64,000 bases of DNA, from positions 1-64,000 of the forward strand of contig NZ_JACOGG010000002.1 of NCBI RefSeq assembly GCF_014284365.1, read 5' to 3'. Below the pieces are notes generated by a model. That model was not told the DNA's origin. It saw only the letters and a list, made by a program, of their open reading frames with translations, and ran no database searches. Each line of letters opens with the position of its first letter. Position 1 is the stretch's first letter. This document shows, piece by piece, positions 47,174 through 57,171 of the stretch. A program made the translations under genes and the position numbers. Source of the stretch: Cognatundibacterium rugosum (GTDB lineage: Bacteria > Pseudomonadota > Gammaproteobacteria > Burkholderiales > Burkholderiaceae_D).

Positions 47174-47665
47174 TTATGCGTCTGCTGCAGCGCTGGCACG
47201 CACTTTGGCCAATAATTTACTGGTCGAGCGATCATGTTCAAAATCGATCGCGGCGACCTGGCCGCCATACGCCAGCACCGCCTGCCCTTCGGGAATCGCA
47301 CGCATGTCGTAGTCGCCGCCTTTGACATACAAATCCGGATGCGCTGCAACAACGGCCTGTAAGGCGGTATCTTCATCGAACTCCACCACCAGACTAACCG
47401 ATTCCAGTGCCGCCAAGACGGCCATGCGATCAGCTGCTGTGTTGACGGGCCGGTCATCGCCTTTACCCAGACGCCGCACTGAAGCATCGGTATTCACCGC
47501 TACCACCAGCGAAGCCCCAAGCGCCCTGGCCTGGGCCAGATAGGTGACGTGTCCGCGGTGCAGAATATCGAATACGCCATTGGTCATCACCACCGGTTTT
47601 TCTAAGGCAGCGACACGCGATGTGAGTTGTGCGCGGGAACAGACTTTGTCTTCGAAGGAGGCCAT
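47174..47665 (-). CDS. rfaE2: D-glycero-beta-D-manno-heptose 1-phosphate adenylyltransferase
   Basis: The 163-residue product equals the C-terminal domain of HldE. It has the cytidylyltransferase-type motifs TNGVFDILHRGHVTYLAQAR (HxGH) and VNTDASVRRLGKGDDRPVN. It activates heptose 1-phosphate with ATP to ADP-heptose for LPS core synthesis. A separate kinase domain (HldA/RfaE1) is expected elsewhere, as usual in betaproteobacteria. The gene converges on the PAS-GGDEF-EAL gene. Confidence 0.95.
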   Translation of the reverse strand: MASFEDKVCSRAQLTSRVAALEKPVVMTNGVFDILHRGHVTYLAQARALGASLVVAVNTDASVRRLGKGDDRPVNTAADRMAVLAALESVSLVVEFDEDTALQAVVAAHPDLYVKGGDYDMRAIPEGQAVLAYGGQVAAIDFEHDRSTSKLLAKVRASAAADA

Positions 47666-47674
47666 AAAGCGTGC

Positions 47675-47717
47675 AAAAGAAAAAGGAGCAGAACGCGCAT
47701 TTTACACGCTCTGCTCC
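47675..47717 (-). terminator. Terminator after cysB
   Basis: An 8-bp stem GGAGCAGA / TCTGCTCC (47685-47692 and 47710-47717), extended by partial pairing inside, is followed on the minus strand by TTTTTCTTTTGC. It lies about 30 bases past the cysB stop and just before the rfaE2 start. Confidence 0.8.
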
Positions 47718-47747
47718 CTGTAGTCGCCGTTTCAGTCCCGGACAGGA

Positions 47748-48689
47748 TCAGCCAGGATCGGCCTGACTGGCTTCACTCAGCGCACGGTGAATTTCTTCCT
47801 TACTCAGTGCCGGTGCAAATTCACGGATAAAATCATAGGTGTAGCTGCGCAAATATGCGCCACGGCGCACGGCGAGCCGGGTCACGTTCGGCGTGAATAA
47901 ATGCTTACCATACAGAGTGCGTAAGCCCTGGCTACGGCTGGCTTCCACGGCCATCGAGGCAACGATACCTACACCCAGTCCCAGGCTCACATACTGCTGA
48001 ATCACGTCAGAATCCATCGCGGTCAGCACGATATCGGCCTGCAAACCTGCCTGCTCAAAGGCAGCATCAATGTGGCTGCGCCCCGTGAAACCCCGGTCGT
48101 ACGTGATGATAGGATATTTCGCTAATTCCTCCAGCGTCAGCAGTGACTGACTCAGTAAAGGATGGTCGTCCGGCACCACAATCATGTGATTCCATTCATA
48201 GCAGGCGAAAGAAACCAGGTCTTTGAATTGCGATAAACCTTCGGTGGCGATACCGATATCCGCTTTGCCGGAAATCACCCATTCCGCGATATGTTCCGGA
48301 CTGCTTTGCTGTAAGGCGATACGCACATCTGGATAGGCCAGACGGAATTTTTGCACCACTTCCGGCAGCACATAACGCGCCTGGGTATGAGTGGTCGCAA
48401 TCGACAGCGTACCGCGGGTCTGATCGGAAAATTCGTTACCTGCTTTTTGCAAATTTTCAGCTTCGCGCAACAGCCTTTCGATGATAGGCAATATACCTTT
48501 GCCCGGCTCAGTCAAACCAGTCAGGCGCTTACCATTGCGTTCGAAAATATCGACGCCCAGCTCCTCTTCCAACTCACGGATCTGGCGGCTCACGCCGGGT
48601 TGAGAGGTGAACAGCACATTCGCGACTTCGGTCAGATTAAAACCGCGCCGTGAGGCTTCGCGGATAGAACGTAATTGTTGAAAATTCAT
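47748..48689 (-). CDS. cysB: CysB-type LysR-family regulator of sulfur assimilation
   Basis: The ATG at 48687-48689 (MNFQQLRSIREASRRGFNLT) has AAGGAAG upstream and is preferred to the start nine codons earlier. The 313-residue product has the LysR helix-turn-helix (NLTEVANVLFTSQPGVSRQI RELEEELG) and the CysB-type effector domain (ATTHTQARYVLPEVVQKFRL, ITYDRGFTGRSHIDAAFEQA). CysB/Cbl proteins activate sulfate and sulfonate genes when reduced sulfur is low, sensing N-acetylserine or adenosine phosphosulfate. It ends the cysTWA-cysB group. Its 5' leader carries a shortened copy of the interspersed repeat. Confidence 0.93.
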   Translation of the reverse strand: MNFQQLRSIREASRRGFNLTEVANVLFTSQPGVSRQIRELEEELGVDIFERNGKRLTGLTEPGKGILPIIERLLREAENLQKAGNEFSDQTRGTLSIATTHTQARYVLPEVVQKFRLAYPDVRIALQQSSPEHIAEWVISGKADIGIATEGLSQFKDLVSFACYEWNHMIVVPDDHPLLSQSLLTLEELAKYPIITYDRGFTGRSHIDAAFEQAGLQADIVLTAMDSDVIQQYVSLGLGVGIVASMAVEASRSQGLRTLYGKHLFTPNVTRLAVRRGAYLRSYTYDFIREFAPALSKEEIHRALSEASQADPG

Positions 48690-48706
48690 AGCATCTTCCT
48701 TTTGGA

Positions 48707-48770
48707 AACTGCGCAAAACTGTCCTGCTGGCCTTATAACGCCAAGCCGTAACAATTTTGCTTCAGTCTTT
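48707..48770. repeat. Shortened copy D of the interspersed repeat
   Basis: On the minus strand this reads GACTGAAGCAAAATTGTTAC and ends ACAGTTTTGCGCAGTTT. The first 28 bases match the start of copy B (58946) at about 23 positions, and the end matches the end of copy A. The middle 35-40 bases are missing. It lies between cysA and cysB. Confidence 0.5.
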
Positions 48771-48817
48771 ATTTGTTTATTGTTGGCAGACGGGGCCGCG
48801 TTGCAGATTTGCCGTAC

Positions 48818-49882
48818 TTATTGTTGATTGACAAAAACATGCAAACGACGCGGGCGCAGCACCAGTGCCTCACCGACTTTCAGATTCAGAGACTGATAGC
48901 GCTCGCTGGAAATCATGGCTTCCACCAGATCGCCGTTGTCATCGCGTTCCAATTCCAGCTGCGCCAGCGGACCGATGCTGTGTACCCGGCGTAATTGCAC
49001 CACCAGACCTTCCGCCCCCGGCGAATAACGGTCAATATCAAATTCATGCGGGCGCACATAACCGGTACCGACCGCATCTTTGGTATCAGCGTGGCCAGGT
49101 GCGGAGAATTGCACACCGCCGGCATCCAAAATCCCTTCATGTACGCGGCCATGGAACAGATTCACATTTCCAAGGAAGCCATAGACGAAAGGCGTGGCCG
49201 GATGCTGATATACCTCAGCCGGTGCACCCACCTGCTCGACCACACCATGATTCATCAGCACGATCTGATCCGCGACTTCTAATGCTTCTTCCTGATCATG
49301 CGTGACAAAAATACTGGTCACATGTAATTCATCATGCAAACGCCTTAACCAGCGCCGTAACTCTTTTCTGACCTTGGCATCAAGTGCGCCAAACGGCTCA
49401 TCAAGCAACAGCACGCGTGGCTCGACGGCCAGTGCCCGTGCCAGCGCGATACGCTGACGCTGACCGCCGGATAACTGTGGCGGATAGCGGTCAGCCAGCC
49501 AGTCCAGTTGTACCAGCTCGAGCAGGCGCGTGACTTTCTCACGAATTTCGGATTCTGATGGACGGACTGCACGCGGTTTGACACGTAATCCGAACGCGAT
49601 GTTTTCAAAAATCGTCATGTGTTTGAACAGCGCATAATGCTGAAACACAAAGCCGACCTGACGTTCACGCACATGCTGTTGCGAAGCATCCTGCCCGTCC
49701 AGCAAGACCTGACCGCGATCCGCATATTCCAGACCCGCAATGATGCGTAACAAGGTCGTTTTGCCGCAACCGGATGGCCCTAACAAAGCGGTTAACTCGC
49801 CATTTGGAAAATCCAGCGATACGTTATCGAGCGCAGTGAAGTTGCCGAAACGTTTGTGTAATTCTTTGACTGCGATACTCAT
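48818..49882 (-). CDS. cysA: Sulfate/thiosulfate import ATP-binding protein CysA
   Basis: The 354-residue ABC ATPase has Walker [17 protein letters not shown], signature [14 protein letters not shown], Walker [12 protein letters not shown] and the switch His in [13 protein letters not shown]. The C-terminal about 110 residues are a TOBE-like regulatory domain ([20 protein letters not shown]). It powers CysTW-mediated uptake of sulfate and thiosulfate bound by Sbp. It follows cysW by 21 bases. Confidence 0.97.
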   Translation of the reverse strand: MSIAVKELHKRFGNFTALDNVSLDFPNGELTALLGPSGCGKTTLLRIIAGLEYADRGQVLLDGQDASQQHVRERQVGFVFQHYALFKHMTIFENIAFGLRVKPRAVRPSESEIREKVTRLLELVQLDWLADRYPPQLSGGQRQRIALARALAVEPRVLLLDEPFGALDAKVRKELRRWLRRLHDELHVTSIFVTHDQEEALEVADQIVLMNHGVVEQVGAPAEVYQHPATPFVYGFLGNVNLFHGRVHEGILDAGGVQFSAPGHADTKDAVGTGYVRPHEFDIDRYSPGAEGLVVQLRRVHSIGPLAQLELERDDNGDLVEAMISSERYQSLNLKVGEALVLRPRRLHVFVNQQ

Positions 49883-49903
49883 GCTCTTTTACTCCTGCCT
49901 GAA

Positions 49904-50809
49904 TTAAGCGGCTTGATCAGCCTGATGACGACGCTGTTCATGACTGCGCCATTCCACCAAAGTCTTCAAAGCCAGTGTCAGCAACGCCAGCAAAGTCAGC
50001 AAGGAAGCGACTGCAAACGCGGCAACAAAGTTGTACTCGTTGTATAAAATTTCGACTTGTAAAGGCATGGTATTGGTTTCACCACGGATGTGACCGGACA
50101 CGACCGACACCGCACCAAATTCACCCATGGCACGTGCATTACACAGAATCACGCCGTACAGCAAACCCCATTTAATATTGGGTAAAGTCACATGCCAGAA
50201 GGTTTGCCAGCCCGATGCGCCCAATACCAGCGCGGCCTCTTCCTCTTCACTGCCCTGCGCCTGCATCAGCGGAATCAGCTCACGTGCGACAAACGGAAAA
50301 GTGACAAAAATAGTGGCCAGTACGATGCCTGGTACCGCGAATAAAATTTTGATGTCGTGTTCACGCAGCCACTCGCCAAACCAGCCCTGCGCACCGAACA
50401 ACAGTACATAGATCAGACCGGAAATCACTGGTGACACGGAAAACGGTAAATCGATCAACGTCAGCAAAATGCTTTTGCCGCGGAATTCAAACTTCGCGAT
50501 GGTCCAGGCGGCAGCCACGCCAAACACCAGATTCAACGGCACTGCGATGCCGGCGGCGATCAGGGTGAGCCGTATCGCCGACAAGGCATCCGGTTCCAGG
50601 ATCGCGTCCAGATACAGGCCCCAGCCTTTCTTGAGGGCTTCAGCAAAAACAGCAGCCAGTGGAATAAACAAAAATAAAGTCAGGAATCCCAATGCAGTCA
50701 GCGTCAGCGCGATCCGTATCCAGCGTGCCTCGGTCGTGGCAGCAGGCTGAATTGCAGGTTCGGCGCGGCGCGCAACAGGGTTTTGCAGATGACTCACGGT
50801 CGCACTCAT
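49904..50809 (-). CDS. cysW: Sulfate ABC transporter permease CysW
   Basis: The 301-residue product has six hydrophobic segments and the ABC permease EAA loop ([28 protein letters not shown]). The subtype markers are [20 protein letters not shown] and [19 protein letters not shown], characteristic of CysW. The first ATG overlaps the cysT stop by 4 bases (ATGA), indicating coupling. Confidence 0.96.
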   Translation of the reverse strand: MSATVSHLQNPVARRAEPAIQPAATTEARWIRIALTLTALGFLTLFLFIPLAAVFAEALKKGWGLYLDAILEPDALSAIRLTLIAAGIAVPLNLVFGVAAAWTIAKFEFRGKSILLTLIDLPFSVSPVISGLIYVLLFGAQGWFGEWLREHDIKILFAVPGIVLATIFVTFPFVARELIPLMQAQGSEEEEAALVLGASGWQTFWHVTLPNIKWGLLYGVILCNARAMGEFGAVSVVSGHIRGETNTMPLQVEILYNEYNFVAAFAVASLLTLLALLTLALKTLVEWRSHEQRRHQADQAA

Positions 50810-51666
50810 TCTTCTCTCCCTGCATGCTGACGACGACGCGTCCAGGCTTGTAAGGCATTAATCGTCAATAACATCACAAACGACAGTACCAGCATCACCA
50901 CGGCAATCGCGGTAGCCCCTGCGTAGTCATACTGTTCGAGTTTGGTGATCATAAACAGCGGTGTAATTTCCGACACCATAGGCATATTGCCTGCGATGAA
51001 AATTACAGAACCGTATTCCCCGGTCGCTCTGGCAAATGCGAGTGCAAAACCAGTCAGCAGCGCAGGCAAAATCGTCGGGAAGATAACTCTGGCAAAGGTC
51101 TGCCAGTGACTCGCGCCCAGACTCAGGGCAGCTTCTTCTAATTCTTTTTCTGCCTCTTCCAGCACCGGCTGTACCGTGCGTACAACGAAGGGCAAGCCGA
51201 TAAAGGTCAGCGCCACCAAGACACCCAGCGGTGTGAAAGCCACCTTGATGCCTAGCGGTGTGAGCAGTTTGCCGATCCAGCCATTCGGCGCATACAGGGT
51301 CGCCAGCGTGATGCCAGCTACTGCGGTCGGCAAGGCGAATGGCAAATCGACCAGGGCATCGATAAAGCGCTTACCCGGGAATGAATAGCGCACCAGCACC
51401 CAGGCTACGATGCCACCAAACACCACGTTGATCAGCGCCCCCAGAAAAGAGGCACCAAAGGTCAGCCGGTAAGACGCCAGCACGCGATCCGACGTCACGG
51501 TGTTGACGAAATCCGCCCAACTCAAGGTAAACGTTTTGAGAAACACCGCAGAAAGCGGGATCAGAACGATCAGTCCGAGGTAAAACAGGGTAAATCCCAG
51601 AGACAGATGAAACCCTGGGATGACCCGCTTTCCTCTGGCCTGCGTACTTAATGCCAGGAATGCCAT
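50806..51666 (-). CDS. cysT: Sulfate ABC transporter permease CysT
   Basis: The 286-residue product (also called CysU) has six hydrophobic segments and the loop [49 protein letters not shown] matches CysT. It is the first gene of the cysTWA-cysB group. The upstream 135 bases include an AT-rich motif shared with the sbp promoter region (51729-51745). Confidence 0.96.
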   Translation of the reverse strand: MAFLALSTQARGKRVIPGFHLSLGFTLFYLGLIVLIPLSAVFLKTFTLSWADFVNTVTSDRVLASYRLTFGASFLGALINVVFGGIVAWVLVRYSFPGKRFIDALVDLPFALPTAVAGITLATLYAPNGWIGKLLTPLGIKVAFTPLGVLVALTFIGLPFVVRTVQPVLEEAEKELEEAALSLGASHWQTFARVIFPTILPALLTGFALAFARATGEYGSVIFIAGNMPMVSEITPLFMITKLEQYDYAGATAIAVVMLVLSFVMLLTINALQAWTRRRQHAGREE

Positions 51667-51728
51667 AGTCAGCCTTTATTACTGATTTAACTAAAGATGA
51701 CGAATCTTGGCAGTGATTTGATATATAA

Positions 51729-51745
51729 AAAACGATTTTTTTTTT
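51729..51745 (-). promoter_or_regulatory. AT-rich motif shared by cysT and sbp upstream regions
   Basis: The 15-base sequence AAAACGATTTTTTTT occurs here, with its C 67 bases before the cysT start codon. It also occurs at 60241-60255, with its C 74 bases before the sbp start. Both read as AAAAAAAATCGTTTT in the direction of transcription and are followed by TATA-like DNA. It may be part of a promoter or a CysB/Cbl contact region. Confidence 0.5.
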
Positions 51746-51801
51746 ATTTCTTTAGATGAATAGTGCATAAGCAAGTCTTGCCGGTGCTAAGCTGCCCTCG
51801 C

Positions 51802-52656
51802 TTAGGCTGACTGTCTGGCTTGCGCATACACTGCAGAAGGTAAAGTTTGGGTAAAACTGGTCGTGACGGGTAATTCAGCCGCCGGGATATCGAATAAAAA
51901 ACCCTGCACCAGGTAAGGGCTGGCGGTACCGTGACTGTTTTGCAATGCGTCGAACTTTTCTTGCTGCTCTATGCGTTTAAAAATGACCTGGCATTGTGCA
52001 CGCTCAGCCTGTTCCAGCAAATTGATTTGCAATTCAGGACGGTTGGCAGCATAAATATCGATCTTGATCGCATCCGGCCTGACCCGCTGTAACAGGTCGA
52101 TGGCCTGCTCCAGATTGGCTGCATTGACGCCGACCCGGAAGCCATTGCGGCGATAGTTTTCCACGACATGCGCGAGCACCCAACGCTGGCTGGCCGTGGC
52201 GGCAGGCATCTGCAAAATGATGTGCTGATGCGGCAATTCCAGCACATCCAGAATACGGCGGAATGCCATGCCGTGATTGCCTTCTATCGCGGCCAGCAAA
52301 CGACTGTGCACACTCAGATACAGGTCAAGCTGACGTACCCCGGACTGACGGTAAAAATTCATGGTGTGCAATAAGCGGCACAAGCGATCCAGCTCAACCG
52401 ACTCTTCATCGTTTGCCACAAACTCCAGCAGGCGCCATACATTTAAACCCTGATCGGTCGGATCGAAACTGCGTGCATAGGCTTCATAGGCAATCACTTG
52501 CTGATCCTGACCGCTGCGTATCGCCTGAAAAGCCGTGGTCAGACTGGCGTTGAAATAGCGTCCGCGTGCGCGTCCCTGTTCATCCAGCCACAACTGGGAA
52601 TTCGACAGTGCGCTTTGCAAACGGCTCAAATAGTGTTGCAAAGTTGGATAATGCAT
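51802..52656 (-). CDS. Degenerate EAL-domain protein in the sulfur locus
   Basis: The ATG at 52654-52656 has AGGAG upstream and gives 284 residues (MHYPTLQHYLSRLQSALSNS). The fold pattern of an EAL domain is visible (RYFNASLTTAFQAIRSGQDQ, VIAYEAYARSFDP, SVHSRLLAAIEGN, AIDLLQRVRPDAIKIDIYAA, FLFDIPAAELP). The catalytic EAL is EAY, and the AEGVE-like site is changed (VIFKRIEQQEKF), so phosphodiesterase activity is unlikely. It may bind cyclic di-GMP or act by protein contact. It follows the molbindin gene in the ssu operon direction. A link between cyclic di-GMP and sulfur or molybdate is inferred from location only. Confidence 0.75.
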   Translation of the reverse strand: MHYPTLQHYLSRLQSALSNSQLWLDEQGRARGRYFNASLTTAFQAIRSGQDQQVIAYEAYARSFDPTDQGLNVWRLLEFVANDEESVELDRLCRLLHTMNFYRQSGVRQLDLYLSVHSRLLAAIEGNHGMAFRRILDVLELPHQHIILQMPAATASQRWVLAHVVENYRRNGFRVGVNAANLEQAIDLLQRVRPDAIKIDIYAANRPELQINLLEQAERAQCQVIFKRIEQQEKFDALQNSHGTASPYLVQGFLFDIPAAELPVTTSFTQTLPSAVYAQARQSA

Positions 52657-52818
52657 AAAAATTTCTCCTGTTTGTGCCATATCACAGGCAATCACTTTGA
52701 ATGAGAAGTCCAGGCAAATTTGCCTCAACCAGGCCAGAGGCGCAGGCTATACGCGTAGCAGTGCCAAGCGTAAAAACGCAAAAGCGCAGTGACGCAGCTG
52801 GGGCGTTTTTTGTCACGG

Positions 52819-53034
52819 CTATAGTTTGGCCAGTGATACTTCAGTTGCCTTGACCAGCGCCACCACTTCGGTGCCGATTTCCAGGTTCAAATCCTTGACT
52901 GAACGGGTAGTGATGACCGAGGTCACTATCCCGGCAGCTGTCTCGACATCGATTTCAGAGACAATTTGTCCCAGCAATATGGCCTTAATTTTGCCGCGAA
53001 ACTGATTGCGTACATTGATCGCTTGTATCGTCAT
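52819..53034 (-). CDS. Single-TOBE molbindin (Mop-type oxyanion-binding protein)
   Basis: The 71-residue product is one TOBE/Mop domain (IQAINVRNQFRGKIKAILLG, then VSEIDVETAAGIVTSVITTR, then LNLEIGTEVVALVKATEVSL). Mop proteins form hexamers that bind molybdate or tungstate in the cytoplasm. Sulfate-type oxyanions are chemically similar, so in this sulfur locus it could buffer or sense oxyanions. GGGAG precedes the ATG. It lies 103 bases after ssuB. Confidence 0.88.
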   Translation of the reverse strand: MTIQAINVRNQFRGKIKAILLGQIVSEIDVETAAGIVTSVITTRSVKDLNLEIGTEVVALVKATEVSLAKL

Positions 53035-53136
53035 TTTTTCTCTCCCGTTTGCGTGTAGACCGGATGATTCCTGTCAATCATGCCCTGCCTGACATTGAGG
53101 ATGCTTACATGCTTTCGACCAAGCCCGGAGTCTGGA

Positions 53137-54093
53137 TCAGACTGCCCAGGCCAGGTCAGTCACCGTAGGCAGCGCCGCGGCATCCGGCGCTTGCTGATTC
53201 TCTACCGGACCTGCTACCGGACCAGCTGCTGTTTGCGCTTGCGGCGCATTGCCATCTAATACGCGCTGCAAGATCGCGGCTTCCAGGGCAGCGAAACGGG
53301 CATCGCCACGCTGTCTGGGCCGTGGCAAATCAATTTGCTGATCCAACGCGACCTGACCATCTTCAATCAGAATGACACGGTCCGCTAAAGTCACGGCTTC
53401 CTGTACATCATGCGTGACTAACACCGCCGTCAAGCCACGTTGCAGCCACAATTGCTCGATCAGATTTTGCATCTCTATACGGGTCAGCGCATCCAAGGCA
53501 CCCAAGGGTTCATCCAACAGTAATACGGCGGGCTGATGCACCAATGCTCTGGCCAATGCCACGCGCTGCCGCTGACCGCCAGACAATACCGATGGCCAGT
53601 CACCAGCGCGGTCTGCCAGTGCCACCTGTGCCAATAACTGGCTGGCCTGTGCCGCATCCTGTTCCAATCCCAGTGCCACATTTTGCTGTACGGTTTTCCA
53701 TGGCAACAAACGCGCATCCTGAAACATCACACGGATCGCCGGTTGCTGCGTGCCCTGAGCAAACTGCAGACTGCCGCTGTCGATTTGCTCCAACCCGGCG
53801 ATCACACGTAGCAAAGTGCTTTTACCGCAGCCGCTGCGGCCTATCACTGCGACGAACTCACCTGCGGCTATTTGCAAATTCAAATCCTGCAAAATGGCTT
53901 GAGGTCCAAATGACTTCGTCACGTGTTGCAGGTCTATCGTGCAGCCTGTGTTGCCAGCTGGCGGCTCAGCAGAGACTGGCGTGCCTATATGTTGCGCCAC
54001 GTCTGCATCGTCTAGTTGCAGCGGATTCAGTAACTGACGCAGGGAAGCAATTTCCAGCGTGGTCTGTGAAGTTAATTCTGCGGAAAAACGCAT
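53137..54093 (-). CDS. ssuB: Aliphatic sulfonate ABC transporter ATP-binding protein
   Basis: The 318-residue ABC ATPase has Walker [17 protein letters not shown], signature [14 protein letters not shown], Walker [13 protein letters not shown] and switch [11 protein letters not shown]. About 50 residues precede the ATPase domain ([20 protein letters not shown]), and a Gln/Ala/Pro-rich tail follows; both are longer than in E. coli SsuB. With SsuC and SsuA it imports alkanesulfonates. It lies 41 bases after ssuC. Confidence 0.94.
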   Translation of the reverse strand: MRFSAELTSQTTLEIASLRQLLNPLQLDDADVAQHIGTPVSAEPPAGNTGCTIDLQHVTKSFGPQAILQDLNLQIAAGEFVAVIGRSGCGKSTLLRVIAGLEQIDSGSLQFAQGTQQPAIRVMFQDARLLPWKTVQQNVALGLEQDAAQASQLLAQVALADRAGDWPSVLSGGQRQRVALARALVHQPAVLLLDEPLGALDALTRIEMQNLIEQLWLQRGLTAVLVTHDVQEAVTLADRVILIEDGQVALDQQIDLPRPRQRGDARFAALEAAILQRVLDGNAPQAQTAAGPVAGPVENQQAPDAAALPTVTDLAWAV

Positions 54094-54133
54094 GATGCTA
54101 TCCTTATTCTGAAAGCGGAGTCAGCCAGCTGAT

Positions 54134-54961
54134 TCAAGCCTGTTGCTGATAAGCCGGATGCCAGCGCAGCCAATAGTGTTCCAGTGCGCGTGACAAGACA
54201 TCGGCCAGCTTACCCAGCAAGGCGTATAACAAAATTCCGACCAGCACCACGTCGGTCTGCAAAAACTCTCTGGCATTCATCGTCATATAACCAATGCCGG
54301 CCTGCGCCGAAATGGTTTCAGCCACGATCAATAAAACCCACACCAAGCCCAGCGAAAAACGCACGCCGACGAGAATGGATGGCAGCGCACCTGGCAAAAT
54401 CACGTCGCGATACAGTGCCCAGCCCGATACGCCGTAGCTGCGCGCCATCTCGATCAAACCGCGATCAACTGAACGTATGCCATGAAAAGTGTTTAAATAG
54501 ACTGGAAAAAAAACCCCCACCGAGACCAGAAACAGCTTGGCTGCCTCATCAATACCAAACCATAAAATCACCAACGGTATCAGTGCCAGAGCAGGAATAT
54601 TCCGTATCATCTGCAAGCTGGTATCAAGTAAGGTCTCAGCAATGCGGAAGGTGCCCGTTAACAAACCCAGCAATAAGCCCAGGCCGCCGCCGATGGCAAA
54701 ACCTGACAAGGCACGCCACAGGCTGGTTCTGGCATGCAGCAATAAATCGCCAGACAGGCTGAGCTCCCAGGCTGCGCGCACCACTGCCCACGGCTCAGGT
54801 AAGATACGACTGGATAGCCAGCCAGATTGCGCTGAAAATTGCCAGACGACGATCAGGAGTACCGGTACCAGCCAAGGTAGTGCCTGACCGCGCCAGTCAA
54901 ATGTGGAGGCCCTGGCGGGTATGAGGTTACCTCGTGTGGTTTGTGTGATCTGCTGTCCCAT
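54134..54961 (-). CDS. ssuC: Aliphatic sulfonate ABC transporter permease
   Basis: The 275-residue product has six hydrophobic segments and the SsuC/TauC-type patterns SGFAIGGGLGLLLGLLTGTF, ALIPLVILWFGIDEAAKLFL and the EAA loop LIEMARSYGVSGWALYRDVI LPGALPSILVG. It is the membrane channel of the sulfonate importer. It lies 8 bases after ssuD. Confidence 0.95.
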   Translation of the reverse strand: MGQQITQTTRGNLIPARASTFDWRGQALPWLVPVLLIVVWQFSAQSGWLSSRILPEPWAVVRAAWELSLSGDLLLHARTSLWRALSGFAIGGGLGLLLGLLTGTFRIAETLLDTSLQMIRNIPALALIPLVILWFGIDEAAKLFLVSVGVFFPVYLNTFHGIRSVDRGLIEMARSYGVSGWALYRDVILPGALPSILVGVRFSLGLVWVLLIVAETISAQAGIGYMTMNAREFLQTDVVLVGILLYALLGKLADVLSRALEHYWLRWHPAYQQQA

Positions 54962-54969
54962 GTGGCGTC

Positions 54970-56121
54970 CTAACTTTGTGAGACTTTGGGTGCAATGCCA
55001 TTGGCCATAATTTCACCAAAAGGTCCGGTCAGACTGGAGGCAACACCAGGCACTTGCTTGCCAATCAAAGGAAAGACCAATTCTGAGAAACGGTAAGACT
55101 CTTCCAGATGCGGATAGCCGGAAAAGATAAAGGTATCGATACCCAAATCGGCATATTCGCGGATACGCGCCGCCACCGTTTCAGGATCGCCGACTAAAGC
55201 CGTACCGGCTCCGCCGCGCACCAAACCGACACCAGCCCACAGATTCGGGGACACTTCCAGCTTATCGCGTTTACCGCCATGCAAAGCCACCATACGCTGC
55301 TGGCCGACGGAGTCCATTTTTGCAAAAGCAGCCTGGGCCCGCGCGATCACGTCATCATCGACATAGCGGATCAGCGCATCTGCAGCTGCCCAGGCTTCTG
55401 CATTGGTTTCCCTGACGATCACATGCAGCCGTATGCCAAAGCGCAAACGTCGCCCATGTCTGGCTGCGCGTTCACGCATATCGGCAATCTTGGCAGCCAC
55501 TGCCGCAGGCGGTTCACCCCAGGTCAGATACACATCCACCTGTTCTGCAGCCAGTTCATGTGCAGGTTCTGAAGAGCCGCCAAAATACAGTGGCGGATAC
55601 GGTTGCTGCACCGGTGGGAACAAGGTCTTGGCACCCTTCACGCTCAGATGCTTACCCTGAAAATCGTAACCAGCCTCCCCGCCCTCGCCAGCCAGCGACG
55701 CGCGCCAGATACGCAGGAATTCATCGGTGATTTCATAGCGTTTTTCATGATCCGCAAATACACCATCCGCTTCCAGTTCGCCCTGATCACCGCCAGTCAC
55801 GATATTGATCAGCAAACGTCCGCCCGATAAGCGGTCGAAAGTGGATGCCATGCGTACCGATAGTCCCGGGCTGCTGAGCCCCGGGCGTATCGCCACCAGA
55901 AATTTCAAACGCTTAGTTGCCGCGATCAGGCTGGATGCGACCACCCAGGCATCTTCGCAAGAGCGGCCGGTAGGCAGCAACACCCCATCGTAACCCTGAG
56001 TGTCGGCCGCGACCGCAATCTGCTTCAGGTAATCATAATTGATGGCCCTTGCACCATGGCTAGTGCCCAGATAGCGGCTGTCACCATGGGTAGGGATAAA
56101 CCAGAATATGTTCAGACTCAT
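54970..56121 (-). CDS. ssuD: FMNH2-dependent alkanesulfonate monooxygenase
   Basis: The 383-residue luciferase-like flavoenzyme begins [34 protein letters not shown]. It has [20 protein letters not shown] and [14 protein letters not shown], typical of SsuD. It cleaves alkanesulfonates to aldehyde and sulfite with O2 and FMNH2 from SsuE. Its start overlaps the end of the upstream ssuA paralogue by 4 bases. Confidence 0.97.
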   Translation of the reverse strand: MSLNIFWFIPTHGDSRYLGTSHGARAINYDYLKQIAVAADTQGYDGVLLPTGRSCEDAWVVASSLIAATKRLKFLVAIRPGLSSPGLSVRMASTFDRLSGGRLLINIVTGGDQGELEADGVFADHEKRYEITDEFLRIWRASLAGEGGEAGYDFQGKHLSVKGAKTLFPPVQQPYPPLYFGGSSEPAHELAAEQVDVYLTWGEPPAAVAAKIADMRERAARHGRRLRFGIRLHVIVRETNAEAWAAADALIRYVDDDVIARAQAAFAKMDSVGQQRMVALHGGKRDKLEVSPNLWAGVGLVRGGAGTALVGDPETVAARIREYADLGIDTFIFSGYPHLEESYRFSELVFPLIGKQVPGVASSLTGPFGEIMANGIAPKVSQS

Positions 56122-57164
56122 GCTCTTTCCTTCACAGAGTTATTCAGCTGCGCCGGTGGAAACCAGGCCGCATCGGCAATACGAACCCCTTTCGGGATTA
56201 ACTTTTGCTGGTAAAAATTGTCTGCCACGCGCTGCTGCTCTTCCAGCATCTGCGTCGTCAGATACACCACCGGCGAGCGCGGTCTGCGCTCCAGAAAACG
56301 TGCAATGGACGTTTTATCGAGCCCGGTACTGGCCGCGATAATCGCAATCGCCTCAGTCCGGTTACTTTGCACAAAACTGTCGCTGCGGGTCAGCTCTTCA
56401 AACAGCAGCTGTATCAGATGCGGATAGCGTTCCGCGAACTCGCGTGAAGACAAGTAATGCGACAGGTTATTCACCAGACCTTGTCCGGTCACCAATACCC
56501 GTGGTTTGAGCGCCTGTTCTATCGCCGCCCAATACGGGTCCCAGATCGCCCAGGCATCCACACTGCCGCGTTCAAACGCGGCACGTGCATCAGCCGGTGC
56601 CAGATAGACCGGCGTGATATCTGACCATTGCAATCCCGCCTGCTGTACTGCACGCAAGACGTGATAATGGGCGCTGGAGCCTTTTTGAAAAGCGATTTTC
56701 TTTGACTTCAGATCTGCCAGCTGGCGAATACTGGAGTCGGTTTTAACGAGGATCGCGCTGACGCCGGGCTTGGCTGGCTCTGCCCCCACATACACCAGTG
56801 AACTGCCGGCAGCCTGCGCGAAAATCGGGGGAGGTTCCCCTGTCGTGGCAAAATCGATACTGCCAGCTGACAAGGCCTCTAACATCTGGGGTCCTGCAGT
56901 AAATTCAAACCATTGAATACGCACTGTTTTCAGACGCTGCTCCAGCGCTTGCCGGTGCCTAAGCAGGCTCAGATTGACTGAGCTTTTTTGAAAACCTATA
57001 CGTAACTCTTTAGGCAAAGCGGGCTTGTCATTCACATTACCGTTTGCATTCGCTGAAGCAGCGTACACGGTACTAAGTGGCAGAACGCAGCCGCTGACTG
57101 CCAGTGCAAGCGCAGTCTGCAAATGACGTCGGCGCGATAAGCGAAATGGAATAGGATCATGCAT
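56118..57164 (-). CDS. Aliphatic sulfonate ABC transporter substrate-binding protein, second paralogue
   Basis: The 348-residue product has a twin-Arg-like signal ([28 protein letters not shown]). A SsuA/TauA-type binding domain follows ([34 protein letters not shown] [40 protein letters not shown]). It is clearly related to the neighbouring gene at 57172-58179 but diverged. The lipobox-like VSGC could instead give a lipoprotein. It probably widens the range of sulfonates bound. It is translationally coupled to ssuD. Confidence 0.9.
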   Translation of the reverse strand: MHDPIPFRLSRRRHLQTALALAVSGCVLPLSTVYAASANANGNVNDKPALPKELRIGFQKSSVNLSLLRHRQALEQRLKTVRIQWFEFTAGPQMLEALSAGSIDFATTGEPPPIFAQAAGSSLVYVGAEPAKPGVSAILVKTDSSIRQLADLKSKKIAFQKGSSAHYHVLRAVQQAGLQWSDITPVYLAPADARAAFERGSVDAWAIWDPYWAAIEQALKPRVLVTGQGLVNNLSHYLSSREFAERYPHLIQLLFEELTRSDSFVQSNRTEAIAIIAASTGLDKTSIARFLERRPRSPVVYLTTQMLEEQQRVADNFYQQKLIPKGVRIADAAWFPPAQLNNSVKERA

Positions 57165-57171
57165 CGCAAAC

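Noticed and set aside
52741..52818. Possible fifth copy of the interspersed repeat
   Set aside because: Only about 20 bases (CGCAGCTGGGGCGTTTTTTG) resemble the right end of copy B. The left end could not be aligned, so it is mentioned but not called.
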